From Sinorhizobium sp. 6-70 (lineage in GTDB: Bacteria; Pseudomonadota; Alphaproteobacteria; Rhizobiales; Rhizobiaceae), in contig NZ_JASKLS010000005.1 of the NCBI RefSeq assembly GCF_030124375.1, forward strand, positions 186,001-250,000: a stretch of 64,000 bases of DNA, read 5' to 3'. The notes under the pieces were generated by a model, which was not told the origin of the DNA, searched no databases, and was given only the letters and a program-made list of their open reading frames with translations. The position numbers were made by a program, and so were the translations under genes. Shown piece by piece: positions 28,755-41,213 of this stretch. Every line of letters begins with the position of its first letter. The first letter of the stretch is position 1.

Positions 28755-30961
28755 CGGTGTCGCCCGGTAAGGACCCAGCGCACGCTCCGTCCGGTGTGCT
28801 GCCAGCGCCGGACATCGCGGCAATACTCTCCGGCACCCACGACAATCCGTTCGCTGTTCTCGGCGTTCATACCGCCGCGAAGAACTATGTTGCACGCTGC
28901 TTCATCCCGGGCGCCGAATCCGTGACGGCGGAAACACTCTCCGGCAAGGAGATCGGCACGCTCAACCGACGCGACGACGCGGGCTTCTTCGAGGGCTTCG
29001 TGTCTCTGCGCAAGGAGCAGCCCATTCGTTATCGCGCCATCAACAGCGGCGGTGAATGGATCGTTGTCGATCCCTACAGTTTCGGCCCCGTTCTCGGGCC
29101 GATGGACGACTATTATATCCGCGAAGGCTCGCATCTCAGGCTCTTCGACAGGATGGGCGCCCATCCGATCGCGCATGACGGCGCGGAAGGCTTCCACTTT
29201 GCCGTCTGGGCCCCGAACGCGCGGCGCGTGTCGGTGGTCGGCAGTTTCAACGACTGGGATGGACGCCGGCACGTCATGCGCCTGCGCGCCGACACCGGCA
29301 TCTGGGAGATATTCATTCCCGACGTGCCGGCTGGCGCGCCGTACAAATATGAGATCCTCGACAGCCAAGGAACGCTCCTGCCGCTGAAGGCGGACCCCTT
29401 CGCCCGCCGGTCGGAACTGCGCCCCGATACGGCTTCGATGACGACGGGCGAGATCGAGCAGGTCTGGGAGGACGACGCGCATCGCCGGCATTGGGCCGAG
29501 GTGGATCCGCGCCGGCAGCCGATTTCCATATACGAGGTCCACGCCGGCTCGTGGCAGCGGCGCGACAACGGCGAAATGCTCTCCTGGGACGAACTGGCGG
29601 ACCGGCTCATTCCCTACTGCGTCGACATGGGCTTCACGCACATCGAGTTCCTGCCGATTTCCGAATTTCCGTTCGATCCATCCTGGGGCTATCAGACCAC
29701 CGGCCTCTACGCGCCGACGGCCCGTTTCGGCGAACCGGAGGGTTTCGCCCGCTTCGTCAACGGCTGCCACAAGGTCGGCATCGGCGTCATCCTCGACTGG
29801 GTGCCGGCGCATTTCCCGACAGACGAGCACGGGTTACGCTGGTTCGACGGCACCGCACTCTACGAGCATGCGGACCCACGCCAGGGTTTTCATCCCGACT
29901 GGAACACGGCGATCTACAATTTCGGCCGCCAGGAGGTTCTCGCCTATCTCGTCAACAACGCCCTCTATTGGGCGGAGAAGTTCCACGTCGACGGTCTGCG
30001 TGTCGATGCGGTCGCCTCGATGCTCTACCTCGACTATTCGCGCAAGTACGGCGAATGGGTGCCGAACGAATACGGCGGCAACGAGAACCTGGAAGCCGTC
30101 CGCTTTCTGCAGACGATGAACTCCCGTCTCTACGGCATCCACCAAGGGGTGCTGACGATCGCCGAGGAGTCGACTTCCTGGCCTAAGGTTTCGCATCCGG
30201 TTCACGCGGGCGGACTTGGCTTCGGCTTCAAGTGGAACATGGGCTTCATGCACGATACGCTGCAATATCTCATGCGCGAAGCCGTGCACCGGAAGTTCCA
30301 TCACAACGACATGACCTTCGGCCTGCTTTACGCCTTCAGCGAGAATTTCGTGCTGCCGCTGTCGCATGACGAGGTGGTGCACGGCAAGGGATCGCTGATC
30401 GCCAAGATGGCCGGCGACGACTGGCAGAAGTTCGCCAATCTCAGGGCCTATTACGCCTTCATGTGGGGCTATCCGGGCAAGAAGCTCCTCTTCATGGGCC
30501 AGGAATTCGCCCAGTGGCGCGAATGGTCGGAGGATCGCGCGCTCGACTGGAACCTGCTCGAATACAACCTCCACGAGGGAATGCGTCGCCTCATACGCGA
30601 CCTGAACGGCACCTATCGCTCGAAAGCGGCGCTGTATGCGCGCGACTGCGAGGGCGAGGGCTTCGAATGGCTGATCGCCGACGACCGCGAGAATTCCGTC
30701 TTCGCCTGGCTCAGGAAAGCGCCAGGAGAGAAGCTCGTCGCGGTCGTCACCAATTTCACGCCGGTCTACCGGGAAAACTACGACATACCGCTTCCGGTCG
30801 CGGGACGGTGGAAGGAAATCCTCAACACCGATGCGGAGATCTATGGAGGGAGTGGCAAAGGCAACGGCGGTGCCGTGCATGCGGACCAAAAATCAACGGG
30901 AATAACGGTCGCCACCATCACGTTGCCGCCTTTGGCAACACTGATGCTGGAGCAAGACTAG
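28751..30961 (+). CDS. glgB: 1,4-alpha-glucan branching enzyme
   Basis: The product is 736 residues. It introduces alpha-1,6 branches into glycogen (GH13). An N-terminal domain is followed by a carbohydrate-binding module 48 (FHFAVWAPNARRVSVVGSFN), then the catalytic barrel. The likely nucleophile is Asp419 (GLRVDAVASML), the acid Glu472 (TIAEEST), and the third carboxylate lies in LSHDEVVHGK. The start overlaps the glgP stop. The TAG stop (30959-30961) belongs to the CTAGAGC border of a mosaic repeat lying between glgB and glgC. Confidence 0.97.
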   Translation: MTVSPGKDPAHAPSGVLPAPDIAAILSGTHDNPFAVLGVHTAAKNYVARCFIPGAESVTAETLSGKEIGTLNRRDDAGFFEGFVSLRKEQPIRYRAINSGGEWIVVDPYSFGPVLGPMDDYYIREGSHLRLFDRMGAHPIAHDGAEGFHFAVWAPNARRVSVVGSFNDWDGRRHVMRLRADTGIWEIFIPDVPAGAPYKYEILDSQGTLLPLKADPFARRSELRPDTASMTTGEIEQVWEDDAHRRHWAEVDPRRQPISIYEVHAGSWQRRDNGEMLSWDELADRLIPYCVDMGFTHIEFLPISEFPFDPSWGYQTTGLYAPTARFGEPEGFARFVNGCHKVGIGVILDWVPAHFPTDEHGLRWFDGTALYEHADPRQGFHPDWNTAIYNFGRQEVLAYLVNNALYWAEKFHVDGLRVDAVASMLYLDYSRKYGEWVPNEYGGNENLEAVRFLQTMNSRLYGIHQGVLTIAEESTSWPKVSHPVHAGGLGFGFKWNMGFMHDTLQYLMREAVHRKFHHNDMTFGLLYAFSENFVLPLSHDEVVHGKGSLIAKMAGDDWQKFANLRAYYAFMWGYPGKKLLFMGQEFAQWREWSEDRALDWNLLEYNLHEGMRRLIRDLNGTYRSKAALYARDCEGEGFEWLIADDRENSVFAWLRKAPGEKLVAVVTNFTPVYRENYDIPLPVAGRWKEILNTDAEIYGGSGKGNGGAVHADQKSTGITVATITLPPLATLMLEQD

Positions 30962-31011
30962 AGCGGGACGAGGGAAAGTGCGAGCGGTTTCCCCGCCCGC
31001 ATCCCGCTCTA
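30958..31011 (+). repeat. Mosaic repeat module between glgB and glgC
   Basis: An inverted repeat opens CTAGAGCGGGACGAG and closes CATCCCGCTCTA. It has the same plan as 23709-23758 and 37609-37662 (GAGCGG...AAAGTG.GAGCGGT...CGCAT.CC). Both this copy and 37609 are followed by a short GATCAGG tail. Confidence 0.8.
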
Positions 31012-31180
31012 AATTATTGGAATCGATCAGGTTTATGATTGGGTCGATCCGACCCGAAATCATCCGTGATCCAGCGCATTGGTGCGCTGCCGGCGAAGCG
31101 AAAAGAACTTGCGTGGGCCGCGAGGCGTCTAAGAAAACCGCCTGGCCGTCCTCGAAGAACAGCGATTTTGGGGAGGACAA

Positions 31181-32443
31181 ATGGTGGAAAAGCGTACACA
31201 ACCTCTGGCCCGCGATGCCATGGCCTATGTTCTCGCCGGCGGCCGCGGCAGTCGCCTGAAGGAATTGACCGACCGCCGCGCCAAACCGGCCGTCTATTTC
31301 GGCGGCAAGGCGCGCATCATCGATTTCGCGCTCTCCAATGCGCTCAATTCCGGTATCCGCCGCATCGGCGTCGCCACCCAATATAAGGCACATTCGCTGA
31401 TCCGGCATCTGCAGCGCGGCTGGAACTTCTTCCGTCCCGAACGCAACGAGAGCTTCGATATTCTGCCGGCAAGCCAACGTGTTTCCGAAACGCAGTGGTA
31501 CGAAGGCACGGCCGACGCTGTCTATCAGAACATCGACATCATCGAAGATCACGGTGTCGAGTACATGGTCATCCTCGCCGGCGACCATGTCTACAAGATG
31601 GACTATGAACTGATGCTGCAGCAGCACGTCGACTCCGGCGCCGATGTCACGATCGGCTGCCTCGAAGTGCCGCGCATGGAAGCGACCGCCTTCGGCGTCA
31701 TGCACGTCGACAAGCAGGATCGCATCATCGCCTTCGTCGAGAAGCCGGCTGACCCGCCCGGCATTCCCGACAGCCCGGACCTGGCACTCGCCTCCATGGG
31801 CATCTACGTGTTCCACACCAAGTTTCTGATGGACATGCTGCGCCGGGACGCCGCCGACCCGAAGTCGAGCCGCGACTTTGGCAAGGACATCATCCCCTAT
31901 ATTGTCGAGCACGGCAAAGCGGTCGCCCACCGCTTCACCCGCTCCTGCGTCCGGTCGGATTTCGAGCGCGAGGCCTATTGGCGCGACGTCGGCACGATCG
32001 ATGCCTATTGGCAGGCCAATATCGACCTCACGCACGTGACACCCGAACTCGATATCTATGACAACACCTGGCCGATCTGGACCTTTGCCGAAATCAAGCC
32101 ACCGGCAAAATTCGTCCATGACGACGAGAATCGCCGCGGCTCGGCGACCTCTTCGCTCGTGTCGGGCGATTGCATCATCTCGGGCGCCGCGCTCAACAGG
32201 AGCCTTCTGTTCACCGGCGTCAGGGTCAATTCATACTCCAGACTCGAAAATGCCGTAGTTCTCCCCGACGTGACCATTGGGCGGCATTCGACGCTGCGCA
32301 ATGTGGTCATCGACAGCCGCGTCGTCATTCCTGAGGGCCTGGTCGTCGGCGACGATCCGGAACTTGACGCCAAGCGCTTCCGCCGCACGGAAACCGGAGT
32401 CTGCCTGATCACACAATCGATGATCGACAAGCTGGGAATGTAG
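31181..32443 (+). CDS. glgC: Glucose-1-phosphate adenylyltransferase (ADP-glucose pyrophosphorylase)
   Basis: The product is 420 residues. It makes ADP-glucose from ATP and glucose-1-phosphate, the committed step of bacterial glycogen synthesis. The nucleotide-binding signature [20 protein letters not shown] is near residue 14. [20 protein letters not shown] and a C-terminal left-handed beta-helix ([21 protein letters not shown]) follow. GGGAGGAC precedes ATG 31181. The 219-base gap before it contains a repeat and could hold a second promoter. glgA begins six bases after the stop. Confidence 0.97.
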   Translation: MVEKRTQPLARDAMAYVLAGGRGSRLKELTDRRAKPAVYFGGKARIIDFALSNALNSGIRRIGVATQYKAHSLIRHLQRGWNFFRPERNESFDILPASQRVSETQWYEGTADAVYQNIDIIEDHGVEYMVILAGDHVYKMDYELMLQQHVDSGADVTIGCLEVPRMEATAFGVMHVDKQDRIIAFVEKPADPPGIPDSPDLALASMGIYVFHTKFLMDMLRRDAADPKSSRDFGKDIIPYIVEHGKAVAHRFTRSCVRSDFEREAYWRDVGTIDAYWQANIDLTHVTPELDIYDNTWPIWTFAEIKPPAKFVHDDENRRGSATSSLVSGDCIISGAALNRSLLFTGVRVNSYSRLENAVVLPDVTIGRHSTLRNVVIDSRVVIPEGLVVGDDPELDAKRFRRTETGVCLITQSMIDKLGM

Positions 32444-32449
32444 CCGCGT

Positions 32450-35526
<3,077 letters not shown>

Positions 35527-35582
35527 AGCCCGGCCGCAAGCCTGCATCTGATATCAACGACCGGACGAAAGGTGCGCCCTTC

Positions 35583-37547
35583 ATGTCGACCGCCGGAACT
35601 TCGCGCCTCGGCGCGACGCTCACGTCAGATGGAACGCGCTTTGCAGTCCGGTCCCGCCATGCTGCCCACATCGAGCTTTGCCTGTTCGACAAGTCCGGCG
35701 ACAAGGAATTCCGTCGCCTGCCGCTGACACGCGACGGAGACGTGCACAGCCTGACGCTTGCCGATGCGCCTGTCGGCACCCGCTATGGCTTGCGGGCCGA
35801 CGGCATCTACTCGCCCGACCATGGGCTCTGGTTCGATCCTTCGAAGCTTCTGGTCGATCCCTACGCGATTGAGCTCGATCGTCCCTTTCGCCATGATCCG
35901 CGCCTGACGATCTTCGGCGAGGAGACCGCCGATCTGGTGCCGAAAGCGATTGTCACCGATACAAAGGCGGTGAACCCGAGCCCGCCGCTGTTTGAGTCGG
36001 GCGGATTGATCTACGAGGTGGCCGTCAAACCCTTCACCATTCTGCATCCCGATATTCCCGAGAAGAGACGCGGCACAGTCGCCGCCCTGGCGGAACCGGT
36101 GATCATCGACCACCTGAAGCGCCTTGGTGTCTCGGCGATCGAACTGATGCCGATCGTCGCCTGGATCGATGAACGGCACCTGCCGCCGCTCGGCCTTCAC
36201 AACGGCTGGGGTTACAATCCGATCGCCCCGATGGCGCTCGATCCGCGGCTCGTGCCCGGCGGCATCGAGGAACTGCGCAACACTGTCGAGACGCTGCACA
36301 AGGCCGGCATCGGTGTCATCCTCGATCTCGTCTTCAACCATTCCGGGGAGAGCGATCGTCTCGGCACGACGCTTTCGATGCGCGGGCTCGACAATCTCAC
36401 CTATTACCGCCACGTGACCGACCGGCCCGGAGAACTCATCAACGATACCGGCTGTGGCAATACGATCGCCTGCGACCATCCGATGGTACGGGACCTGATC
36501 CTCGACAGCCTGCGCCATTTCGTGCTTGCCGCCGGCGTCGACGGCTTCCGCTTCGACCTCGCCTCGATCCTCGGACGTGACATGAGCGGCTTCCACCGCG
36601 ACGCCGCTCTCTTTGCAGCCATCGCCGCGGATCCCTTGCTCGGCGATCGCATTCTCATCGCCGAACCGTGGGATACCGGTCCCGGCGGCTACCAGCTCGG
36701 CAATTTCCCCGAACCCTTCCTCGAATGGAACGACCGCGCGCGGGATGACATTCGCCACTACTGGCGCGGCGACCGGCATGCGATCGGCGCGCTCGCGACC
36801 GCACTTGCCGGTTCCTCCGATACTTTCTCGCGGTGGGGCGAGACGGCGACCCGCAGCGTCAACTTCATCGCCGCCCATGATGGCTTCACGCTGACAGATC
36901 TCGCCTCTTATGCGCGCAAGCACAACGAGGCGAACGGGGAAGACAATCGCGACGGCCATGACGAGAACTATTCGTGGAACAATGGCGCCGAAGGCCCCAT
37001 TGACGATCCGGAGATCCAGGCTGCGCGACAAGCGGACGCCAAAGCGCTGGTCGGCACGCTTTTCGCTTCGCGCGGCACGATCATGCTGACCGCCGGCGAT
37101 GAAGGCGGGCGCAGCCAGGGCGGCAACAACAACGCCTATGCCCAGGACAACGCCGTGACCTGGCTCGATTGGGCGAAACTCGATCCGAAGCTCGTCGACC
37201 ACACGGCCGCGCTCTCAGCGATGCGACGGCGTTTCGATGTCTTCGCTGAGACAGGCTTCTTCACCGGCAAGGGCGATGTCGCCTGGCTGCGTCTCGACGG
37301 CGATCCATTGACGGTCGAGGATTGGGAGCACCCGGCGACCGACAACCTCGTCATGCTGCTTGCGACCGGGGACCGGGAGCAGCGACGGGCGACACGGCTC
37401 GCCGTGGTCGTGAACCGCGGTCATGCACCGCATCCCCTCCAGCTTCCCGCGAGCCTCGAAGGCGAGTGGCGCGACGCCCTTTCCGGGATGGCGGCACCCT
37501 CATTCGTTTCCCCCCGCTCTGTCACGTTCTTCGTCGAGGTTGTCTGA
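35583..37547 (+). CDS. glgX: Glycogen debranching enzyme (GlgX type)
   Basis: The product is 654 residues. It hydrolyses alpha-1,6 branches left by phosphorylase (GH13 isoamylase-like). An N-terminal CBM48-like domain (RLGATLTSDGTRFAVRSRHA) is followed by the catalytic barrel with VDGFRFDLASILGRD (nucleophile Asp), ILIAEPWDTGPGGYQ (acid Glu) and NFIAAHDGFTLTDL. Last gene of the glgPBCA-pgm-glgX series; 56 bases after pgm. A repeat follows 60 bases downstream. Confidence 0.95.
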   Translation: MSTAGTSRLGATLTSDGTRFAVRSRHAAHIELCLFDKSGDKEFRRLPLTRDGDVHSLTLADAPVGTRYGLRADGIYSPDHGLWFDPSKLLVDPYAIELDRPFRHDPRLTIFGEETADLVPKAIVTDTKAVNPSPPLFESGGLIYEVAVKPFTILHPDIPEKRRGTVAALAEPVIIDHLKRLGVSAIELMPIVAWIDERHLPPLGLHNGWGYNPIAPMALDPRLVPGGIEELRNTVETLHKAGIGVILDLVFNHSGESDRLGTTLSMRGLDNLTYYRHVTDRPGELINDTGCGNTIACDHPMVRDLILDSLRHFVLAAGVDGFRFDLASILGRDMSGFHRDAALFAAIAADPLLGDRILIAEPWDTGPGGYQLGNFPEPFLEWNDRARDDIRHYWRGDRHAIGALATALAGSSDTFSRWGETATRSVNFIAAHDGFTLTDLASYARKHNEANGEDNRDGHDENYSWNNGAEGPIDDPEIQAARQADAKALVGTLFASRGTIMLTAGDEGGRSQGGNNNAYAQDNAVTWLDWAKLDPKLVDHTAALSAMRRRFDVFAETGFFTGKGDVAWLRLDGDPLTVEDWEHPATDNLVMLLATGDREQRRATRLAVVVNRGHAPHPLQLPASLEGEWRDALSGMAAPSFVSPRSVTFFVEVV

Positions 37548-37608
37548 GTTTTTACGACTACTTGCTATGGTTGCTTCTGCCAGCCTATAGATCGGTTGGG
37601 AGGCCCGT

Positions 37609-37662
37609 GGAGCGGATGAGGAAAAGTGTGAGCGGTCTTTTTCCGTCCGCATTCCGTTCTAG
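37609..37662 (+). repeat. Mosaic repeat module between glgX and the MaoC gene
   Basis: An inverted repeat opens GGAGCGGATGAGGAAAAGTG and closes GTCCGCATTCCGTTCTAG. It belongs to the same family as 30958-31011 and 23709-23758. Confidence 0.8.
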
Positions 37663-37689
37663 TTCTTTAAAGGCGATCAGGACAATCAA

Positions 37690-38178
37690 ATGCCGCAGGA
37701 AATTTCACTTTCAGAGATCAAGGGTCTGATCGGCAAGGAGCTCGGCGTCTCCGACTGGATCACCGTGACGCAGAAGACCATAGACAGTTTCGCCGAGGCG
37801 ACGGGCGACTTCCAGTTCATTCACACCGATCCGGTGCGCGCGGCAGCCGAAACGCCCTTCGGAGGTACGATCGCCCATGGCTTCCTGTCGCTCTCGCTGC
37901 TTTCGGCGATGAACTACAATTGCCTGCCGAAGATCCGCGAACAGACGATGGGCATCAACTACGGGTTCGAGAAGGTGCGCTTCGTGGCACCGGTGAAGAG
38001 CGGCGCACGCGTGCGCGGCCGCTTCACCATGGCAGACGCCCGCTTCCGCGGCGCCGGCATGCTGATGATCACCTATGACGCCACAGTCGAAATCGAGGGC
38101 GAAAGAAAACCGGCGCTGACGGCGACATGGCAGACGATCATCCAGTTCGACCCGAAGGACCGACCGGCGGATGCCTGA
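37690..38178 (+). CDS. MaoC-family (R)-specific enoyl hydratase-like protein
   Basis: The product is 162 residues with a single hot-dog fold. The hydratase-2 signature is visible: ATGDFQFIHTDP (catalytic Asp/His) followed by FGGTIAHGFLSLSL. Such proteins hydrate (R)-specific enoyl-thioesters or act as dehydratases in side pathways. No fatty-acid or PHA genes are adjacent, so the substrate is open. It overlaps the next gene by eight bases, indicating co-translation. Confidence 0.9.
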   Translation: MPQEISLSEIKGLIGKELGVSDWITVTQKTIDSFAEATGDFQFIHTDPVRAAAETPFGGTIAHGFLSLSLLSAMNYNCLPKIREQTMGINYGFEKVRFVAPVKSGARVRGRFTMADARFRGAGMLMITYDATVEIEGERKPALTATWQTIIQFDPKDRPADA

Positions 38179-39238
38179 GCAAGCGGAAACCGAGGAGCGG
38201 GTCCGTCGAGCCTTTCGCGGCCAAGCGAAGTCTTGCGAAGAACTCGGCTCTCCTTTCATGGCCCGGCTTTGCCGGCTGGTGGCCGAGCGCCTCGATGGTG
38301 AAAGTGCAGTCGGCGCCCGCGTCATCGGCTGGGAAGGCAATCCGCGGCCCGAGGCGGACTCCGTACCGCTGCGGCTGTTCGGCGCGCTGCATGCCCTTGT
38401 GCTGCTGGATCGCGACCAGACGTTGATTGCATCTTATCCACCGAACATAACCGACGACAAGACGCTCTGGGCCGCGTGCGAAGGGGCTTTTCGGAAGCAT
38501 GCCGATTTCATCCTCGACCGGCTGTCTTCCGCACCGCAGACGAATGAGGTGCGCCGCTCAGGTGTACTGCTTGCCGGCTTTCTCACGGTTGCACGCGCCT
38601 TCGGGAAACCACTTGTCCTGTCGGAAATTGGTGCGAGTGGGGGGTTGAACCTCCACTGGGACCGCTACGGCTACGAGCTTTCCGGCAGCCAGTGGGGCGA
38701 TATGGGATCCGGTGTAATCGTCTCGCCTGACTGGTCGGGCGCGGTGTCGCCCAGTGGGTCGGTCGATATCGTCGGACGGGCAGGATGCGACATCAACCCG
38801 CTTGATCCGGTGAGCGAGGGGGACCGGCTACGCTTGCTCTCCTACATCTGGGCCGATCAGCCGGAGCGGCTCGAGCGGACTCGAAATGCGCTGGCGATCG
38901 CGGCTGCCAAGGGCAACCTTGTCGAGCGCGCGGACGCTGTGGACTGGCTGAAACAGCGCCTCGCCCATCCCTTCCCCGGCGCAGTCCACGTCGTTTATCA
39001 CTCGGTCGCCTGGCAATATCTGCCTGAATCCGCCCAGCAAGAGGGCGTTGCACTGATCAATGCTGCCGGCGCCGCGGCAACGGCAGATGCACCGCTTGCC
39101 TGGCTGCAGATGGAAGCGGATGGCTTGAGACCCGGGGCTGCGCTGACGCTTCAGACTTGGCCCGGCGGCAAGGGGCATCTGATCGGTCGGGCGGATTTCC
39201 ACGGTCGATGGATAGACTGGATCGGCTTACCGAAATGA
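38171..39238 (+). CDS. DUF2332-family protein
   Basis: The product is 355 residues and matches the DUF2332 family. Recognisable features are an N-terminal RVRRAFRGQAKSCEELGSPFMARLC, SEIGASGGLNLHWDRYGYE in the centre, and a C-terminal HVVYHSVAWQYLP followed by WLQMEADG. The EIGASGGLNL segment resembles a SAM-binding glycine loop, so a methyltransferase-like fold is possible but not shown. Translation is coupled to the MaoC gene (8-base overlap). No function is assigned. Confidence 0.82.
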   Translation: MPEQAETEERVRRAFRGQAKSCEELGSPFMARLCRLVAERLDGESAVGARVIGWEGNPRPEADSVPLRLFGALHALVLLDRDQTLIASYPPNITDDKTLWAACEGAFRKHADFILDRLSSAPQTNEVRRSGVLLAGFLTVARAFGKPLVLSEIGASGGLNLHWDRYGYELSGSQWGDMGSGVIVSPDWSGAVSPSGSVDIVGRAGCDINPLDPVSEGDRLRLLSYIWADQPERLERTRNALAIAAAKGNLVERADAVDWLKQRLAHPFPGAVHVVYHSVAWQYLPESAQQEGVALINAAGAAATADAPLAWLQMEADGLRPGAALTLQTWPGGKGHLIGRADFHGRWIDWIGLPK

Positions 39239-39253
39239 TTGCCGGAACCGCCA

Positions 39254-40378
39254 TCAGAACGTGATCACATGGCGGATGACCCGCCCCTGATCGAGAAGAT
39301 CGAAAGCCTCGTTGATCTCTTCGAGTGGGCCTGTGCTCGATAGCAGCCGGTCGACCGGCAGCCTGCCGCGCTGGTAAAGGGCGATGAATCGCGGGACATC
39401 GCGGCTCGGCACGCAGCTTCCCATGTAGCTGCCGCGAACCGTGCGTTCCTCGGCAACGAGGCTGACTGCAGGGATGGCGATCTGGCTCGATGGGTGGGCA
39501 AGTCCTGCCGAGGCGGTCAAGCCGCCGCGCCGGGTGATCCGGTAGGCAAGCTCGAAGGCTTTCACCGAACCGGCCGCCTCCACGGCATGATCGACGCCGC
39601 CGCGCGTCGTCTCACGGATCTTTCCGGCGGCATCCGGATCGCCGGCCAGGAACGCGTCGGTCGCGCCGAGCTGGAGCGCCAGCTTCAGCTTTTCCTCGGC
39701 AAGATCGACCGCGACGACACGCTCGGCGCCGGCGGCGATCGCGCCCAGAACCGCCGCTAATCCGACGCCACCAAGGCCGACAATGGCAACGGACTGGCCC
39801 GGCCTGACCTGGCAGGTGTTGACGACTGCACCGACACCGGTCAGCACCGCGCAGCCGAACAGGGCCGCTTCGACCATCGGCAGGTCCGCCTCGATCCTGA
39901 CGGCCGAGTGGCGCGAGACGACGGCGTAGTCGGCAAAGGCGGAAACGCCGAGATGGTGGTGTACGGGGACCGCATCGCAGCGCAGACGGCGCTCGCCTGA
40001 AAGCAGCGTCCCCTTGCCGTTTGCCTCGGCACCGGGGATGCAGAGCGCCGGCCTGCCTTCCGCGCAGGGCAGACAATGCCCGCAGCTCGGCATGAAGCTC
40101 ATCACCACCCGATCACCAGGCGCGATGTCGCGCACGCTGCTGCCGACCGCCTCCACGGTGCCGGCCGCCTCGTGACCAAGCGCCATCGGCACCGGACGTG
40201 GCCGATCGCCATTGATGACGGAGAGATCGGAGTGACAGAGACCGGCTGCACCGATTCTGACCAGAAGCTCGTCCGGTCCCGGCGGGTCGAGGTCGATGGT
40301 CTCGATCGAAAGAGGCCGGGTGTTGGCATAGGGCCTCTCGACCGGTGATTTCCTCAGCACCGCCACGCGTGTCTTCAC
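39254..40378 (-). CDS. Zinc-dependent alcohol dehydrogenase (MDR family)
   Basis: The product is about 374 residues. Catalytic-zinc ligands are in GLCHSDLSVI and GHEAAG, four structural-zinc cysteines in CGHCLPCAEGRPALC, and the NAD-binding GLGGVGL in the Rossmann half. It resembles class III-type alcohol dehydrogenases by overall pattern, but glutathione-dependent formaldehyde activity cannot be read from sequence. The start is GTG: GGAGGA abuts a GTG at 40384 with no spacer but stands six bases from the in-frame GTG at 40378, which is therefore preferred. It lies downstream of sarcosine oxidase on the same strand, beyond a repeat. Sarcosine oxidation yields a formaldehyde-level C1 unit, so a link is possible but unproven. 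Confidence 0.88.
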   Translation of the reverse strand: MKTRVAVLRKSPVERPYANTRPLSIETIDLDPPGPDELLVRIGAAGLCHSDLSVINGDRPRPVPMALGHEAAGTVEAVGSSVRDIAPGDRVVMSFMPSCGHCLPCAEGRPALCIPGAEANGKGTLLSGERRLRCDAVPVHHHLGVSAFADYAVVSRHSAVRIEADLPMVEAALFGCAVLTGVGAVVNTCQVRPGQSVAIVGLGGVGLAAVLGAIAAGAERVVAVDLAEEKLKLALQLGATDAFLAGDPDAAGKIRETTRGGVDHAVEAAGSVKAFELAYRITRRGGLTASAGLAHPSSQIAIPAVSLVAEERTVRGSYMGSCVPSRDVPRFIALYQRGRLPVDRLLSSTGPLEEINEAFDLLDQGRVIRHVITF

Positions 40379-40471
40379 GCTCACTCCTCCGCCTCAAGCT
40401 CATGATTCTCGGTTGTCTCGACGCAAAAGTTAGCGTGATCGGTTCTCATGAGTCGAGACGCTGTTGGAGTG

Positions 40472-40587
40472 AATTGCCCCTCACCCTAGCCTCTCCCCGC
40501 ATGCGGGGAGAGGGGACATGGGCAGCGCGGCATATCCCTTCTCCCCGTCACAACGGGGAGAAGGTGCCGGCAGGCGGATGAGGGTCA
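40472..40587. repeat. Rhizobial REP-like element with two perfect hairpins
   Basis: The outer arms CCCCTCACCC and GATGAGGGT enclose two palindromes. The first, 40490-40513 (CCTCTCCCCGC/GCGGGGAGAGG), is a perfect 24-base palindrome. The second, 40537-40548 with 40553-40564 (CCTTCTCCCCGT/ACGGGGAGAAGG), has a 4-base loop. This is a familiar dispersed palindromic element of rhizobial intergenic DNA. It lies between soxG and the alcohol dehydrogenase gene. Confidence 0.88.
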
Positions 40588-40658
40588 AGACTCGCTCGCC
40601 TATAGAAGAAAAGCGGCGGATCGCTCCGCCGCCTCCAAATTCGAAATGCCGGCACTCT

Positions 40659-41213
40659 TCAGTGCCCCGCGTCTTCCGCTCCCTCCGACAGAAGGCCGAA
40701 GACAAAGGGCGAAAACGACCGCCAGCATTCGACGCGGAACGTGTCCTCGGCCGTGCGGAGGAGTACGACTTCCGCCTTGCCGAGAACCGTCCGCGAACAA
40801 GCGCCGACCGGGAAGATCGCGAGCGAAAGATCCTGCGGGCAACCGCTGTTGATCGCCACCGCGGCACCCGGGCCGCTGACGATAACGGCCGTGTTGCGAT
40901 GGGAAATGTCGACCGCCGAATGCATGACGCCACTGGAGGCGGCGGCGGCCATCAAATCCGTGCCGTCTTCGTCGATCACCAGCCATTCGTCCGGACCGAC
41001 CCAGAGCGCGTGGCGCTTTCCGGTCGAAGCGGACGTCTTCGGCCGCACCGGCAGGGTGACCCCCAGCGCAGCGGACAGTGCCGAAACCGCGTCCGGTGCC
41101 GCGCGCAGCGATATCCGTGAGGCGGGCGCCGCGGGCGTCAGGATCGCCGCCGGCGAGCCGCCACGCAGGCCGGCGAGCGGAGCTTTGCGGATTGCAGTTG
41201 CCTGGTCAGCCAT
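40659..41213 (-). CDS. soxG: Sarcosine oxidase gamma subunit
   Basis: The product is 184 residues, the smallest-but-one subunit of heterotetrameric sarcosine oxidase. GPDEWLVID, AVDISHRNTAVIVSGPGA and CPQDLSLAIFPVGACSRTVLGKAEVVL are the typical blocks. The start at 41213 is set by AAGGAGGT; eight bases overlap the soxA end, so it is translationally coupled. It is the last gene of soxB-soxD-soxA-soxG and is followed by a REP-like element. Confidence 0.92.
   Translation of the reverse strand: MADQATAIRKAPLAGLRGGSPAAILTPAAPASRISLRAAPDAVSALSAALGVTLPVRPKTSASTGKRHALWVGPDEWLVIDEDGTDLMAAAASSGVMHSAVDISHRNTAVIVSGPGAAVAINSGCPQDLSLAIFPVGACSRTVLGKAEVVLLRTAEDTFRVECWRSFSPFVFGLLSEGAEDAGH

Noticed and set aside
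26214..28895. Open frame of nearly 900 codons on the minus strand opposite glgP
   Set aside because: It mirrors the codon pattern of glgP, starts and ends outside recognisable signals, and has no family features. High GC content produces such long antisense frames.
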